Positions 49,674 to 61,498 of a DNA stretch of 64,000 nucleotides are shown in pieces (position 1 is the stretch's first letter; each line of letters starts with the position of its first letter). This DNA is from Ehretia macrophylla (lineage: Eukaryota > Streptophyta > Magnoliopsida > Boraginales > Ehretiaceae), in the NCBI GenBank assembly GCA_037974665.1, contig CM075769.1, positions 24,206,139-24,270,138 on the forward strand, in the 5' to 3' direction. The position numbers and the translations under genes were made by a program. The notes below the pieces were generated by a model that saw only the letters and a list, made by a program, of their open reading frames with translations, was not told the DNA's origin and ran no database searches.

Positions 49674-49907
49674 CACTGGCCACCAAAAATCTATAATGTG
49701 AGGTGTCAGTGTTGCATTGATCCAAGTTTTCCAGGATAATGAGTTTGACTTAAACAATCTTGGAGACCTAAAAACTATAATGTGAGGTCAAAAGGATTGA
49801 AGGCAAGAATAATTGAAATTTGTATGAGATATATTGAATAAGAGGTTATTCACCTATTTATTTTAACTTCACCAAAAATCTAAAATGTGAGGTGGGTTAA
49901 AATAAAT
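49674..49907 (+). other. three leader hairpins sharing one loop (Copia-3)
   Basis: The loop AAAAATCTATAATGTGA (with small changes) occurs three times between different arms. 49674-49711: CACTG..CACC with GGTG..CAGTG. 49755-49799: CAATCTT..GACCT with AGGTC..AAGGATTG. 49856-49907: ATTTATTTTAAC..CACC with GGTG..GTTAAAATAAAT, the last outer arm being 12 perfect pairs. The inner arm changes as a pair between CACC/GGTG and GACCT/AGGTC. Confidence 0.7.
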
Positions 49908-51792
49908 GGACCCTCAATTCCACAAAGAAAAACACCTCATTGTTTTTCTGTTTTCCATTAGGGAAGTGTGAGATTCGAAAAAAATTTAGTGGGGGTTACT
50001 GTTGGATTTAAAGACCCAAATCAAACAGTTAATAATATAATTATCTAATATCCTTATAATTGTCTACATATATAATATCGAATATGAACCTGCCCTTCTA
50101 TTTTGACTAGACCAAACTTCAATGACTAGCTCAATATTTTGAGAATTGTTCTCGAATCTGAGAAAGTCATACACGTTCTAGATGTCTAAATAAGTTGTCG
50201 AAAGATGCAAGAGAGCATGGATAATATATCAATCATTAATTACTTACAAGAGTTGTGAAGTAAACGAGATAGGACAACTAGGCATGAGATATCTAGTGGT
50301 AGATATAAGATATCTAGGAAATCGTCCTAAATAAAGATTGACTTAGAGAAAATGGATTTGATTTCAAATGATCTCAAGAAAAGTGTTTTGAGTCCATGAG
50401 TTTATTCATGGTTTATCATATGTAGATGAATCTAATCCTCAAAGTCAATTTTTAATTCTCTCTTGACGTTCATAATGGATTTTTTCGTGTGGATACATTT
50501 GACGCAACTTTTTGACATGAGAGTCATGTATCAAGGATAGATCTGGAAAGGTGAATTTAATTGGTAGAAGGAGATTATTTCCACTATGAGAAAAGGAGAA
50601 CTACTAGGAGAGAAAAATTCAAAGGACTTTAAAGAGTTTGAAGGGAAAGGGATGTCCTCTATAAATATACCTCATTTTCTCGTTCGCCCATCTGGGTGTT
50701 CATTAAATTGAGCAATTGTTGCTCAAATACATAGAGTCACTAAAACATTATATTCGTTTCGTGGACTGTAATACCCGTGCCAAAGGCATGTCGGAACAAA
50801 TTGGTAATTATTAGAAAATGACCCATTAATGTTTGAAAAGGTAATGAGTGGTGTAAAATGTGTCAAAATGATGCTGAGACATTTCATTTGATGTCGAATT
50901 GGATTAAATAAGTCATACTCGGAAGTTACGAGTCAGTTTTGAGCTAAATTTGATATAAAAACTGCACCAATTGGGAAATATTTAAGTAGCGAATTATACA
51001 TGCTTGCAAAGCTCTACGAGTCTAGTTTCTAACGCTTCAGACGGTTCACGAATTGGAGTTTTCTAGGAGAAGTTATGGCCATTTTGGTAAAATGTGTCAG
51101 AGCTGCCTCTATGATGTAAAAATGTAACTTTGACGCTATTTTGTTTCAATTATGATTTATTCCGCTCTGATTGGGTTTATTTAAGTCTGATTAGATTTAT
51201 TTGGTCAAGATTAGTTTTAATTGTATATGAGTTAGTGGAATAAGTTAAGTGAGAATTGACCAAGCTTGACCATTTGGCTTAAGACCTTGACCATTTGACA
51301 TAAAATAAAACAAAGCCAAAACCACCACAAAAAGCTAGCCAAAATCGGGTAGAGAGAGAAAAATGGAGAAAAATAGAAAAATGTTAGGGTTTTGCAATTT
51401 TGGTGAAGATTGAAGAGGAAATAGTGCATTTTAGACCAAGACCAAGTAGATTTAGCTTATCCATTGCACAACCATGCTTATTCTTGCATTCATCTTCAAA
51501 TTTGGTGAGGGGATTTTAAATCTAAGAGTTTAAAGTTGATGTCTTGTTTATGAACTTTCTTATTTATGCTTTTTATGTTGAATATGCTTTTGTATCTATA
51601 GCTAAGTAGAGCTTAGGGAGTAACATACTTGCTTGGTTTCAAGATTGAACCATTAACTCTTGTTGTTGGCTAAAATGTGTTGTAGTTTGATTGTTATAGC
51701 TAGAAATGGGTTCAATCCTTGTGTTATGTTTAAATATGGAGTTCATATCCATATAAATGTGTTCATAGCTTGATTTCATGGCTTAGAAATAA

Positions 51793-54416
51793 TGTCATAC
51801 CCCAACTCGACCCCACTTATGATCAGTCATGACGCAACGGAATTTTAGCAATATAACGTCTGTAATATGGACAACAGGCTCTAAACCAACCCTTTATAAC
51901 ATCACACAACCAACTCCAAATTTCAACAACAACTCCACAACCATTCATCAACATTCAACACAATACATTAAACAATCATATGCCATACCAACCACAAGTC
52001 ATAAGTCTCTGTTTCAACAACATACTACAAGTTATACTATACATATGCATACTTGATATAAAACTAGACTAGCAACCTACTCATAATCCAAAGTAAGACA
52101 ACTAAACTAGCATTATAGTTTCACTATCTTTATAACATCTTATACAATACAAACATCAAAGCAAATACAATACAACTTGTTCTAATTTACAAGACAACAA
52201 AAAAAAGAACTCCAGCCAAGACATCATGGATAAGACTCTTGCACAATTGACTCGTCCACATAAGGCTCATACTCAGTCTCCTGAGGCACGTACCCTAACT
52301 CTAGCTCGGTAACACCTGAAAGTCAGCAAAGAGGGTGAGCTTATACAACACAAAGCTCAGCGAGGGTTCAAAAGATGTTTTAAAAATATTTACTTTACCC
52401 CTTGGGAAATCATCCTATGAACAATAACACACAATAAATTTCATTAACATCAACATTTCAATTCAAGCCACATAAATAACCATTCAATTTAGAAAGGATA
52501 CACTAGTTGATGTAACTCCATATGCCATCACGATCTCAACCAACTTCTTGTAACTCCCATTAATACATACCAGAGGTACCTCATCTAGCCCCTCCTTCCA
52601 TGGTATCTTCACCTATGCGAGCTGGGGGTAATACATCATAGTCATACCATTATCAACCCGACAGTCTGATGCTGCCCGAGAGGTGACACACACTATTAAG
52701 ACTCATGACAATAATAATAAACATTTCATATTCTGAGAAGACAACAAAGTAAGTTGTCCTCCAGAGCAACGTCAATCAGTTATCAATACCTCAATCAACA
52801 TAATATCAATTAAACAACTACGACAACTAAGTTAGATGACAAAGTAGGCCACCTAACTTATCACACATTTCAACATGCATTCAATCCCGAACCTACTCAA
52901 CAACAATCCAAGAAACAACTACACAAACACTACCAAACAACTAAAGACAACATTTAAGCATTTTAAAGAAATACTACACAAACTTCTAAAATTCATAACT
53001 TACAATCTACTAATCAAACAACCCCCCGAACCTTTTCCTATTACTCAACCACACATGCAACTACATTAACCCCCTCGAAAACCAATCAAAAGCCACTCAA
53101 AATAAGCCCAACAAGCTAAAAATGGCAATGCATACATGGCTGATTTTTCAGACTTTTGCTATGGCATTCAAATTAAAAATTTGGCATTGCAATATTACTA
53201 CACAATAATTAACAAACCTATAGAAGCAATTACAACTTAATTCCAACCACTACAACAACAATTATTCAAATATAAGTCAGATAATCAATTTAAATACCTG
53301 AAAAATAAAAATACATGTTGCTACTGTTTAAAATGGCTACAAATGCATATAATTGGTCTTTATCATCTACTAAGCAATAATCTAACATCAATTTAACAAA
53401 ATAGCAACTATAAATGCATCAACCAAAAATCCAACTCAACTTTAAAATAATGAACTATATTTTTCCCTCACCTTTGATGCAAAAAAATGCTAGAAATGTG
53501 TAGAATGGATGCCCAACAAGTAATTTCAAGCTTTGAATAAACTGATTTGGACTTGAAATGAGTTTTTTCTTCAAAAATTAGCTTTGAAACCCTTTGAAAA
53601 ATATTTTATTCTTCTCCCATGGAAGCTCACGGTCTTCTGTGTGTTTGTGGTGTCTTTTGTGTGTTTTTTTGGCTGAAATGTTTGTTAAATAAGTTAAAAT
53701 GCAAGGTCAAAGTAATAAGTCTTGGTCAAAGTTGGCAATTTTTGCTATTTTAGTTCATTTTTGCTTAAAATAGACTAGTTAAACTATCTAACTTATATAA
53801 TATATTTAGTAGGACTATTTTAGTTGAAAACATTTATATATAAGCATATATATACATACAATTAATTTCCAATACATATTTTTGCAAAAGAAGATGAAAA
53901 GTAATATTAATTGTTTTTCAAATGTCTTTTAAATGCATTTTTCAATTGTGCCATTCTAGAAATATTTAAGATGATATATAATTTATATGTAATATATACT
54001 AGGTCAACAAAAGTTAAAGCAAGAATATATTTATATGTAATGGATGTAATATAATTAATATATATAATATTAATTTACTATTTTTGCTTAAAAACGTTAA
54101 TTTTTACCCGAAAAGTCTGTTTTAAATTCCTAACTTATTTCAGAAATATTTTTTATTAAATCACTGGTCCTTTAATAATGGGGAACTAGTTTTTAAAACG
54201 TTTAGAAGACCAATTCAAAATTCTAGCTGATGTGTCTTAAAATACTATTCATAAAACTAAACGATAAAATTTTCAATGCAGAAGTAAAAATTTCATGAAT
54301 ACTCATTTATCATGTAATAGAAGTGATAATCACATAATTATCACATTTTAATTCAAATAACATATAAACAAGTCAAAACACGTAATTGCAAATAAGAGCA
54401 AAATCGGGGTCTCACA
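51793..54416 (-). mobile_element. solo Gypsy LTR, - orientation, Gypsy-1 family
   Basis: 2624 bp; on + it runs TGTCATACCCCAACTC to CGGGGTCTCACA, with the perfect duplication AATAA at 51788-51792 and 54417-54421. It is more diverged from Gypsy-1 than 19056-21453 appears to be. It carries two CTACTTT-type hairpins (52735-52761 with loop TTACTTT, and 52828-52860). Confidence 0.9.
52735..52860 (-). other. two CTACTTT-type hairpins in solo LTR 51793-54416
   Basis: On minus, at 52828-52860, TAAGTTAGGTGGC pairs with GTCATCTAACTTA over 13 bp (two G-U) around CTACTTT. At 52735-52761 GAGGACAAC and GTTGTCTTCTC pair with a bulge around TTACTTT. Confidence 0.68.
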
Positions 54417-55747
54417 AATAAGTTTAGCAAAAGTTTTGTGTCAATTTGTATAGCTATCCAGAAATTCCAAGTTCTCTGCAATGAATTTTCTTGACTGATT
54501 TGATATAGTAAACGTTGTTTGTGGCTGAATATTGGATATGTTATACTAGAGAGGTAGTGGCACAAATTGTCTTTTATGTGCATTTCCTAATTCCATGGTT
54601 AAGTTGTTCATTAAAATCAATTTCAGTGAGTTACTTGCTAAAAGTGCTACACTAGACAGTTTGTGCAACTTATGTTCTTAAGGGCATAACTCAGTGAATT
54701 TGACTTCAAATTGAGCTCCGTTGTTTCTAGGTCAAACCACAACCTGTACTCAGAAGAAATGGACTACAAACAGCAATACAACATACACGAATCACATACA
54801 ACTCTTTTTTGACATAACGATCCAAATTCTTAAGGCCATCCGAGCCTTCAACCATAGCAAGATAAACATTCAAGCAATGGACTTAAACAATACTAACCCT
54901 ACACAAATACTAGCTTATCATACCACTCTAATATCCCTTAATCTAAGCTATCATAGTTATAAAGATATATTATAAGTCATTCACATAAAATTTAACTTTA
55001 ATACATCTTTTACATAACTTTACATACAAGATCAACCAAAATAGAACACATATACCATTCACTAACCACACTTTACATTTTATTACATAAAATTTTCTTC
55101 CTCTGTCATACACTTAAACTTGTTCTTCTATTTCTTGAGAAGTAGTCCCTGCCTCCCTGTAAAATTGTCATTGAAAAGGGTGAGCATACATTTATGCTCT
55201 GTAAGGGAGGGAATAAACGGGAAAGCATTTCGCAATGGTTTTCGTGCAATGCATATAAGACATGTAAATAACATTTAACTAAAAATTATAAGCAACGCGG
55301 AAAGGTAACACTAACATGATAAGCATTAAAGTATTAAAAACGCTAAATAAACACTTTAATATGAGATCGCTAACCCCATGGAACGCTCCGTCCATGTGGG
55401 CTCACTTCTTTTGCGCTATGTTTCTCTTTCCCCTTGACTCTTCACTTGTCGACTTCACTTATCGCTCCGCTAGGCATACTCTGAATGTATCCCGATTCCT
55501 ACGACCCATGTCCATTGAATGCTCCGTCCATGCGACTAGGGAATAGTCCACGGTGGGTTAGCATCCACTGGCAAGCCCTTTGTCGCCCAGTGAATGATCA
55601 CCACATCTGAGCCGACGCTTAAGTTTGCAACCTTTGCTATGCTGAATACTTGTTAGCACTGTTAGTTCGCTTGAGACAGTTTATAGCACATCACAAGTTG
55701 CCACATTGAAGCACTTAAACATTTGAGTATAATAAATGCACGCAAGT

Positions 55748-55773
55748 GAGAAGTGACAAAAGAGGCCACTCTC
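55748..55773 (-). other. CTCTTTT-loop hairpin in Gypsy-3 LTR
   Basis: On minus GAGAGTGGC pairs with GTCACTTCTC (one bulge, two G-U) around CTCTTTT. The copy in the other LTR is at 62617-62642. It is the most changed member of the CTACTTT hairpin set. Confidence 0.6.
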
Positions 55774-56130
55774 ATGCACATGATTATTCACATGCTCTAA
55801 GAATTTTAAACATGCGCTAAATTACTTTAAACTACTTGACATGCTATTATGACACTCTTTAGTTCATGTACTTAGCATTCATTCTCGAACAACTCACTTA
55901 GCATGCACGGGATTCTAAAGATCATAAACTCATTAAGCATATTCACTAAGCTAGAATCACTAAGCTAACACAAGTAGAACACTTAAAACTCTTAACTAAA
56001 ACATTTTCAACTTCTACCAAAACATAGCATTTTCACGTAACGCTAATATCTATCATCTCCAACATGCTCGGAACACGGTGCAGGGTTAAGAATTGACAAA
56101 GAAATGTCAAGCCACAAGACCCTTTGGGCT

Positions 56131-59100
56131 TGTAACACCCCGTTTCCTCACGAGACCGGAGCCCCGATCCAAATCCCGAGGTCACAAAAAATGAGAAAAA
56201 ACAGACACAATTTTCCCTGTTTCTAGGCCTATCCACAAACCTGCACGCAGAAGAAATGGTCCACAACAACAATATACCAATATTCATAACTTCCAAGTCT
56301 TTAAGGCCATCCGAGCCTTTCTACCATATTAAAATAAAACATACAAGCAAGCATTTTCTTTAGTTACTGAACTATTATAGTCATAATTTCAATTATCGTA
56401 CCGCTCTAATCTTTTCTACTTCATTTTCTTAGATTTTAAGCTATCATCCAATAGTCATTTAACCCCATACAAGCATGCAAGTTACTAGGCAATAAAGTAA
56501 AACATTAAAGGTATTACAGGCCAATCACTAACTACTTAATCACACACGACTTTAATACAATCCTCCAAACCAAATACATTTGCATATAAGACCTCTATGG
56601 TCTCAAATAGATTACAAGCCAAGCTATTCAATTACTTTACATAAATTCACTTATAATAACCAACTAAAGTTAAAACATCCACTCAAGAAGATTCCTGAGC
56701 CTTCTCCTTCTCAACCTCCGAAGGAACTGAACCTGAAAGGGTTAGAAAGAGGGAGTGAACAAACAATGTTGCTCAGTGAGGGAAGGAAACAGTTATTCGG
56801 GGAGTTTTGAAAATTCTTTTGTGCAATGCAGCAACCAACAATAAAGTAAACTAACAATACAAAACTAGTATACAAATTAATAAACTAACAAATTTACATC
56901 AAAGGAAGAAAAACAACCACGATAAGACAAGTACATAGAGTAACCACGAGAATACAATCAAGGTAACTCTCCAAGGAACAAGGGCCCAAGCGAGAGTTAC
57001 TCAAAAGGATACAATGTTGATCACGAGCACGAACCATGAACCACCAGCCACGAACCATGAACCACAAACAAGATATATTGATAAAACAATAATGATAATG
57101 ATAATGATAACGATAACGATAACAATAAGCCAGCATCCTCTATAACTCCAGTGGGTGTACTCCGGATGTACCCCAAATCCTATGACTCAGCTCTCCCAGG
57201 GCGGTATCCCTAGCAAGAGAGGGAATAGCTACGGAGGATGAATAACCACTGGCAAGCCCGTTGCCGCCCAGTGATGACCACCACACTGTGCTGAATGGTT
57301 GTGCAACCACGACAACGATAACGAGAAATATAAGTCACAAGATATGAGATTATACTCGATGGTATCTATTTTCCATGGAAAACCGATTTGATAATCATGC
57401 AAGGTAAACCCATACAAGACAATTTACAAACATTACAGGGAATATCACAATGTAAGCAAAATAACTAACATTTAAAGCATGGGAATATTTCACATAACCA
57501 ATATACAACAGATAAATGTGAATAAGATGCAACTCCCTCACCTCTAGAAAGACAAACCTGCAGGAACCTAGCCAAGAACCCCTCCAAAACATCTCCAAAA
57601 GCACCAATTCCCTTCAATTACCATTACATAATACAATCAACCATATGCATAAGAAATTATACATGCAATTCAATTCATCAATGGTGCTAAATAATAAAAT
57701 AGGATCACACTCACCTAATTCCTCATTCCTATATTATTAGCATTCCCCAATAATCATTACCTATCATTACATTCTACTCGATTGGCAACTAACCACTCCG
57801 ATTTCCACTCAACTACTAAAGCTACACATGAACCACTCTTTAGACATAATTGGCCTCAATCAACTCACGCATTTCAATCATTTCTACCCCTTCGATTAGA
57901 GTACATAAAGAGTAGCATTAAACCCATTCTATTCATGCTCAACTAACTAGTCTATATACTCAAATTAACAATCAACCATACAATGCTCATTAACTAACCC
58001 TTTATACTCAATCAACTCTCTACAAGTTCAAATCACAATCTAGCAATTCCAAGCATTAATCTAGTCATTCTACCACTTATGGAACCTACTACAAGTATCA
58101 AACGAGCATTTAACCATCAATTCAACAAAATACTATTCATTTGGCCAACTTTCTCAAGCTACCCACTCCATTTGAGATACGAGACTTGCAAACCAACTTC
58201 ACCACTCACTTCTAGACACTTTATGACGTGTTTCTATACTACGAAATCTCAATTTAACCCACACAACTAACATAAAATCCTGAAATTTCAATGCCATGAA
58301 TACACCACAATCATTCTCTAGCCTATCTAAGACCATACAACTCACCCAAACGCGCCCGGTCAACACTTTGTTCGATTGACCCCTTTGGTCCAAACTCAAG
58401 ATTCTCTAATTCTAAACATGTTCTAAACAATTTAACATCACATTTATCCTCAATATCATTTATGGCACCTAGCACAAGCATTAAAACACAATTTAAATCA
58501 AAAACTCCAAATTATGAAGCTTTTACCACTCAATACTATTCATCTTCTTCCTAAATTGTCCAAACACCATTTATAACCAATGCAATTGCTAAATAACTAT
58601 AAAATATTTTTCTACAAACTTATTAACAAGCAACATAAACAATTTGAACCAAGTGTAACATCAATTAAAGCAATTCAGGCATATACCCAGTTACTATTCA
58701 CTTCAAAAATAAAATACGTTAAAATTAAATTCTAAAACGGTATAAAGATGCCATAACACATAGATAACAAGGAAAAAAAATACTAATTTAGACATACAAT
58801 GCAAGAATCATGTGATTTAAAGTGATTTTAAAAATGGCCCTCACAAATTTTTTTTATTCCGAAACGCGAAAAACAATTAGTAGAAAGGTGGAGCACGTCG
58901 AGATGAGTCCGAACGTGTTTGAGTTGGCCCGAGGAACCTTCGTTTTGACCTTGAAAGAGCAATTTTTGCAAGAAAAATACTATTCCCGTATGTAGCATTT
59001 TTGGCTGACTTTGGGCTTTTTTTGAGCATTTTTTGAGCAATGTTGACTATTTTTTGTCTTTATATACTTTAAGTGAAGTCAAACTTGGTCAATGGAAGAC

Positions 59101-59481
59101 TTGGTTGGAGATTTTCACTATTTCGCTTTAAAACGCTACTTTTTTCTCGCGAAAAGTCTACTTAAACTTTTTGGTTTGTTTCTAAAATAATTTTACAAAG
59201 TCATGGGTTAAATAATAGTGGTAGAATAATTTTTAAAATATTTAAAAGACTCGTTTTGAAATTTTTAAAAGAAAAGTCCTTAAATGCAATTTGAAAGTTC
59301 TTTTAATGAAATTTTCACTGAAAATCTTTATGAAATTAATATGAATGCACATATATCAACTACTAAAATAAATAAAAACAAAATTGTACATAATGTGACA
59401 AATAAACATTTAAAGCAATTAAATGCTCGTAAATATATGTAATGAAATAAAACATGAATGCACTTGGGTTCGGGCGTCACA
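56131..59481 (-). mobile_element. solo Gypsy LTR of 3.35 kb inside Gypsy-3
   Basis: On + it runs TGTAACACCCCGTTTCC to GGGCGTCACA, with the perfect duplication GGGCT at 56126-56130 and 59482-59486. A TATA box (AAAGTATATAAAG on minus) is at 59058-59070. GGTTGTGCAACC is at 57297-57308 and the GGGTAC-type inverted repeat at 57153-57173. I could not find the CTACTTT hairpin in this one. A repeat of ATAATG units lies at 57089-57127. Confidence 0.92.
57089..57127. repeat. ATAATG/ATAACG microsatellite
   Basis: Six or so units of ATAATG shading into ATAACG. The minus strand would read Tyr-His/Tyr-Arg repeats, but no gene is implied. Confidence 0.85.
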
Positions 59482-60442
59482 GGGCTGAACCTTACTCTTA
59501 CACGGCCCAAAAAAAAAACACACACACACACACACACAAGTTCCAAACCTAATTTAACCATTTTAGGCACTTAGCTAGCTATACAAACATGTATTTAACT
59601 TCAATTAACCTTTGGAACACTCCATTTGCGCTTAAACACAACTCTTTAAGCAATTTTAGTAATCATTATCTTCTACCTTGCATACATATATAAAGCTCTA
59701 ACTACCCATGTGCAAATAGCTCAAAAGCCTACTGTACAACATCTCTAGCTAGCATTTCATATATTAGAAGCTATAAAACAACATTTATCCACAATATCTC
59801 ATTTTTATTACAACTAGAAATTAAGAAAAAATGCAAACAATAATGTCTCCCTCACCTTGTATATGCTAGAGATGGAGAAAATATGCAAGAAAACACCTTG
59901 ATCCTTCTCAAAATTGCTCCAATATGCAAAGAAAAACCAAGCCCTAGCTAATTTTCTTTTTTTTTCCCCTTCCTTGGAACCCGACAGTTCTTGTTGTTGT
60001 TTTTTTTCTTTTTGTGTTATGTTTTAGCTAGTATGTATATGTATGTATATATATTAGATGTATATATGTAGGCTAATAAGTGGGTTAGGCTTATATGATA
60101 AGGTTTGGGCTTGGTTTATATAACTAAAAACTAATTAAAGTTTAAATGACCCAAAGATAAACTAATTGCTACTATTCACTCGGGGACACCAACTGTTTTC
60201 TATCTCATGCTCGGAGCATGCAATGCACAAACTTCTAATGAATGAAGACATTAAATGTGATGTATAATGAAGGAAAAATATAAAATTCAGAAAATAAAAT
60301 AGTTAAAAAAAATCACCTTGGGCACATATTAAACATAAAATTTCAACAAACTAAAGCAAGATTTAAGTCAAATAAAAGTACATATGCAAATAGAACAATT
60401 AATTAAATCAAATTAAAAGTCTCTCTAGGCTCGAGCGTCGCA

Positions 60443-60455
60443 CTCTCTCCCCCTT
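60443..60455 (-). other. polypurine tract of Gypsy-3
   Basis: AAGGGGGAGAGAG on minus, next to the 3' LTR. Confidence 0.8.
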
Positions 60456-60460
60456 AAACA

Positions 60461-60478
60461 AATTGCGCCCTCGCAATT
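60461..60478 (-). other. hairpin before the polypurine tract, Gypsy-3
   Basis: AATTGCG / AGGG / CGCAATT on minus, five bases before the tract. It is kept although the element has no coding region. Confidence 0.65.
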
Positions 60479-60599
60479 CCTTATTTGCAAAGAATACTAC
60501 TTCGGACTGTCATATTTTTAGCCCAAGTCTTCCACATAAAGCACTGAGAACTGAACCTTGATTATCTACTGCTGACGGCCAAATAGAAGTACTAGTGGA

Positions 60600-61035
60600 A
60601 CCCCCAAATAATAATCTTTCATTAAAATTTTCCCAAAGAAAAATACTAACACATTTGTTAGAAGGATACCAATAAGAACCTTAGTAGATTACCAAAGAAA
60701 ATACCACATAAGAAATCCCAAAATATAGGTGCCAAATAAAGGCTCCAAGTGAAAATACCAATCCAGAAGTCCGAATAAGAATCCAAAGTATTATCTCCGA
60801 AGAAAATACCAATGAGTAATGCCACAAGCCAAAGTAAAATACCCGAGTACTGATTAAGGATCTCATACAAGAATGTCGATACTGAATATCATGTAGAAAT
60901 ACCAAATAAAAACCTTAGGCAAGAATACCGATTAAGAGTCCAAACTAGAATACCCAATAATATCCAAGTGAAATCTTCGAACAAGTATGCCGAATATGGA
61001 CTCCAATTCAGTTTATCAAAAATAGTAGCAAGGAA
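60600..61035 (-). repeat. degenerate 12-13 bp repeat array in the Gypsy-3 interior
   Basis: On minus, more than twenty units of 10-15 bases end in TTGG, TCGG or TAGG. They often alternate TATTTTCTTTGG-like and ATTCTTATTCGG-like halves, giving a rough 24-26 bp period. Open frames here are a by-product of the repeat. Confidence 0.6.
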
Positions 61036-61484
61036 GGATACCATCTATTAACCTTGATAGATATCTGGTTAGTTGCCCCTTGTATTTGTTGATCCAAGTC
61101 TTTAGAAGATCTGATGTTGGCTATCTCTCTTTAGGGGAAAGAATTTTTTTACCAATGCAAGGGGGTAATGCATGTATGCAGTCAAAACCACTTAAAGTAA
61201 ACCTTTTAATACACATATTAGTACCAATAGCTAAGACAATTAATTGTTCATGAATTCACTTATGTACACATAGTCTCATAATGCACGTACCACATACTCC
61301 ACATATATTGCACAAATATCTACCACATAGGTGCATTCAAAATCACACAAGGGTACATATTCATTCAAGGATACATAAGCCTTGCATACAAGCACACACC
61401 TACTCAAAACACACTTCACATGCACGTATTCGGGGTTCACAACCCGACAGACCTAGGACCCTATCTCGGCTGAAAGCTATCTAA

Positions 61485-61496
61485 GCTCTAATACCA
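61485..61496 (-). other. primer binding site of Gypsy-3
   Basis: TGGTATTAGAGC on minus, two bases inside the 5' LTR, has one change from the Gypsy-1/2 site TGGTATCAGAGC. Confidence 0.85.
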
Positions 61497-61498
61497 CC

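Larger units (their letters stand above)
49200..50766 (+). mobile_element. Copia-3: leader joined directly to an LTR
   Basis: A Copia-type leader (about 49200-49999), with features matching the Copia-1 leader, runs without any coding region into an LTR starting TGTTGGATTTAAAG at 50000. The last leader bases, TTAGTGGGGGTTAC, resemble the TTAGTGGGAGTAG of the Copia-1 leader and are purine-rich enough to act as a polypurine tract. The LTR (50000-50766) has a TATA box CTATAAATA near 50660 and is cut at 50767 by a Gypsy LTR. It is either a deletion fossil or a coding-free non-autonomous element. Confidence 0.5.
50767..54725 (+). mobile_element. truncated Gypsy LTR, + orientation
   Basis: It starts TGTAATACCCGTG at 50767. 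Pieces 50767-51792 and 54417-54725 surround a solo LTR. It is related to the first half of 26592-30315: a GGTTCACGAATTGGAG stretch near 51040 and a TTGAGCTCCGTT stretch near 54712 match blocks near 27020 and 27890. It breaks off at about 54725, where a Gypsy-3 LTR in opposite orientation begins, itself lacking its end. Confidence 0.7.
54726..60442 (-). repeat. Gypsy-3 3' LTR, split by a solo LTR
   Basis: Pieces 54726-56130 and 59487-60442 match 61594-63969 in order. A TATA-like TTATATAAACC on minus lies at 60113-60123. CTCTTTT-loop hairpin at 55748-55773. A CA repeat is at 59519-59538. Confidence 0.85.

Noticed and set aside
59509-59538. A-run plus CA repeat as a retrotransposon tail
   Set aside because: It lies in mid-LTR, and a matching stretch is at the same place in the other Gypsy-3 LTR (about 63026-63060), so it is LTR sequence.
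60658-60905. Two hydrophobic frames on minus that look like membrane peptides
   Set aside because: They come from the T/G-rich 12-base repeat; two frames of the same repeat both stay open.
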